6,462 bases of DNA, from positions 1 to 6,462 of the forward strand of contig DAOVUK010000197.1 in NCBI GenBank assembly GCA_030632625.1, in the 5' to 3' direction. Positions 5,879 to 6,462 of the stretch are shown here, piece by piece. How positions within the stretch are numbered: the first letter of the stretch is position 1; the number at the start of each line of letters is the position of its first letter. The DNA comes from Gammaproteobacteria bacterium (GTDB lineage: Bacteria; Pseudomonadota; Gammaproteobacteria; GRL18). Both the position numbers and the translations under genes were made by a program. The notes beneath the pieces are model-generated. The model searched no databases and had not been told where the DNA came from. It saw only the letters and a list, made by a program, of their open reading frames with translations.

Positions 5879-6186
5879 AAGAAGAAACTGTACCCGTTAC
5901 CGTCAAAATCCTGGAAAAAGATTACCGCATTGCCTGCGCCCCCAACCATAAAGAGAGTCTGGAAGATTCTGCCGCTCTTTTGAATAACAAAATGCTTGAA
6001 ATCCGAACTTCCGGCAAGGTCATTGGCAGCGACCGTATTGCGGTCATGGCCGCACTTAATCTGGCCCATGATTTATTACAGCAGCAGCAGCAAACAACCA
6101 GTGAAAGCCAGCTAAAACAACAACTTCGCCAATTAAGAGAAAAAATTGATGGTGCGGTTAATGAAAGTAAACAAATGGAGCTTTAA
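5875..6186 (+). CDS. zapA: ZapA, FtsZ-ring-associated cell division protein
   Basis: ZapA is a small cytoplasmic protein that bundles FtsZ protofilaments at mid-cell. This 103-residue copy has the N-terminal globular domain (VPVTVKILEKDYRIACAP, then ESLEDSAALLNNKMLEIR) and the conserved helix IGSDRIAVMAALNLAHDLL, equivalent to the FIAALNISYEL region of E. coli ZapA. A C-terminal coiled coil rich in Gln (QQQQQ near residue 70) with REKIDGAVNES follows and would mediate dimer and tetramer formation. Length is within the family range of about 95-110. The start ATG 5875 overlaps the upstream stop as ATGA and has GGAG eight bases before it, inside the upstream gene. The 6S RNA promoter begins seven bases after its stop, the same arrangement as zapA-ssrS in E. 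coli. Confidence 0.92.
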   Translation: MKEETVPVTVKILEKDYRIACAPNHKESLEDSAALLNNKMLEIRTSGKVIGSDRIAVMAALNLAHDLLQQQQQTTSESQLKQQLRQLREKIDGAVNESKQMEL

Positions 6187-6193
6187 AAATTTT

Positions 6194-6221
6194 TTGCTCT
6201 AACTGTCAGAGATGCTATAAT
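6194..6221 (+). promoter_or_regulatory. Promoter of the 6S RNA gene
   Basis: An exact TATAAT -10 (6216-6221) lies 16 bp after a partial -35, TTGCTC (6194-6199). It sits immediately after the zapA stop. The expected start, about seven bases past the -10, falls near 6228, just before the closing stem of 6S RNA. Readthrough from zapA could also feed the RNA. Confidence 0.7.
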
Positions 6222-6227
6222 CAACCT

Positions 6228-6440
6228 GTGTGGAAGCTCTACTTGAACAGGTTAGCTAACTGGGTACTTCTTGAGCCGTAATCTTTTACCCAGGGGATGC
6301 GCGCCTGGTAATGTGTGCATGCCTGCCCTTTATTTTTCTAAGTAAAGCGAGCAGTAAGCCTGATTTATCAGTCATATCTCCACTTGAACCGATAGGTTCA
6401 AGAGCGAAAGTTAACGACGGTTCAGGCGGTTCTTCCACCA
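6228..6440 (+). ncRNA. ssrS: 6S RNA (SsrS), regulator of sigma-70 RNA polymerase
   Basis: 6S RNA mimics an open promoter and sequesters sigma-70 holoenzyme in stationary phase. Several parts match the known fold. The closing stem pairs GTGGAAG (6230-6236) with CTTCCAC (6432-6438). The next helix pairs CTTGAAC (6242-6248) with GTTCAGG (6420-6426), including one G-U. The signature 3'-side hairpin CTTGAACC-GATA-GGTTCAAG (6383-6402) is nearly the same as the E. coli CUUGAACC...GGUUCAAG. TTGAGCCGTAATC (6271-6283) corresponds to E. coli CUGAGCCGAU, where product RNA is templated. GTGCATGCC (6316-6323 region) resembles the apical GAGCAUGCU. Position after zapA is the standard one. At about 213 nt it is longer than the 184-nt E. 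coli RNA. Exact ends are inferred from the promoter and closing stem. The remaining 22 bases of the window after it show nothing I can assign. Confidence 0.88.
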
Positions 6441-6462
6441 TTACTTATACCCTTTACTTATA

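Noticed and set aside
5491..6069. Minus-strand open frame of 192 codons antisense to the ZapB-like and zapA genes.
   Set aside because: It lies opposite two well-supported overlapping genes, has no recognisable family and no clear ribosome site. It is a shadow frame.

Overview
The window reads as a chromosomal housekeeping segment from a ubiquinone-using gammaproteobacterium of moderate GC content. It carries the classic block ygfB-pepP-ubiH-ubiI on the minus strand. Divergent from it, on the plus strand, is zapA followed by the 6S RNA gene (ssrS), as in E. coli and many relatives. A small coiled-coil gene of the TIGR02449 (ZapB-like) type sits directly before zapA. This is common in gammaproteobacteria outside the Enterobacterales, so the host is probably not an enteric. 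Species cannot be named from the sequence alone.

Layout, left to right. 1-318 (+): the C-terminal end of an ABC-transporter ATPase, most like Fe(III)-transport FbpC types. 331-1590 (-): UbiI. 1613-1640: a perfect 28-bp palindrome that fills most of the ubiH-ubiI gap. 1642-2940 (-): UbiH. 2970-4640 (-): PepP, with an extra, strongly basic C-terminal tail of about 114 residues encoded by an 18-bp tandem repeat. 4690-5295 (-): YgfB (UPF0149). 5296-5644: an AT-rich divergent promoter region containing an 82-bp nested inverted repeat and a series of GTAGAAAA repeats. 5645-5878 (+): the ZapB-like protein. 5875-6186 (+): ZapA, overlapping the previous gene by ATGA. 6194-6221: the 6S RNA promoter. 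About 6228-6440: 6S RNA. The fau/ygfA gene that usually follows ssrS would lie beyond the right edge.

How the genes work together. ygfB-pepP-ubiH-ubiI run in one direction with gaps of 49, 29 and 51 bp, so they probably form one transcription unit read leftward from the divergent region. UbiI and UbiH are paralogous flavin monooxygenases that hydroxylate the ubiquinone ring at different carbons. PepP is a metallo-aminopeptidase. ZapA and the ZapB-like protein serve the FtsZ ring. 6S RNA tunes sigma-70 RNA polymerase in stationary phase.

The coding content is conventional. The unusual signals are the histone-H1-like PepP tail with its minisatellite, the perfect palindrome inside the ubi operon, the long nested inverted repeat upstream of ygfB, and the reiterated motif before the ZapB-like gene. 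I found no defence system, CRISPR array, transposase gene or integrase.
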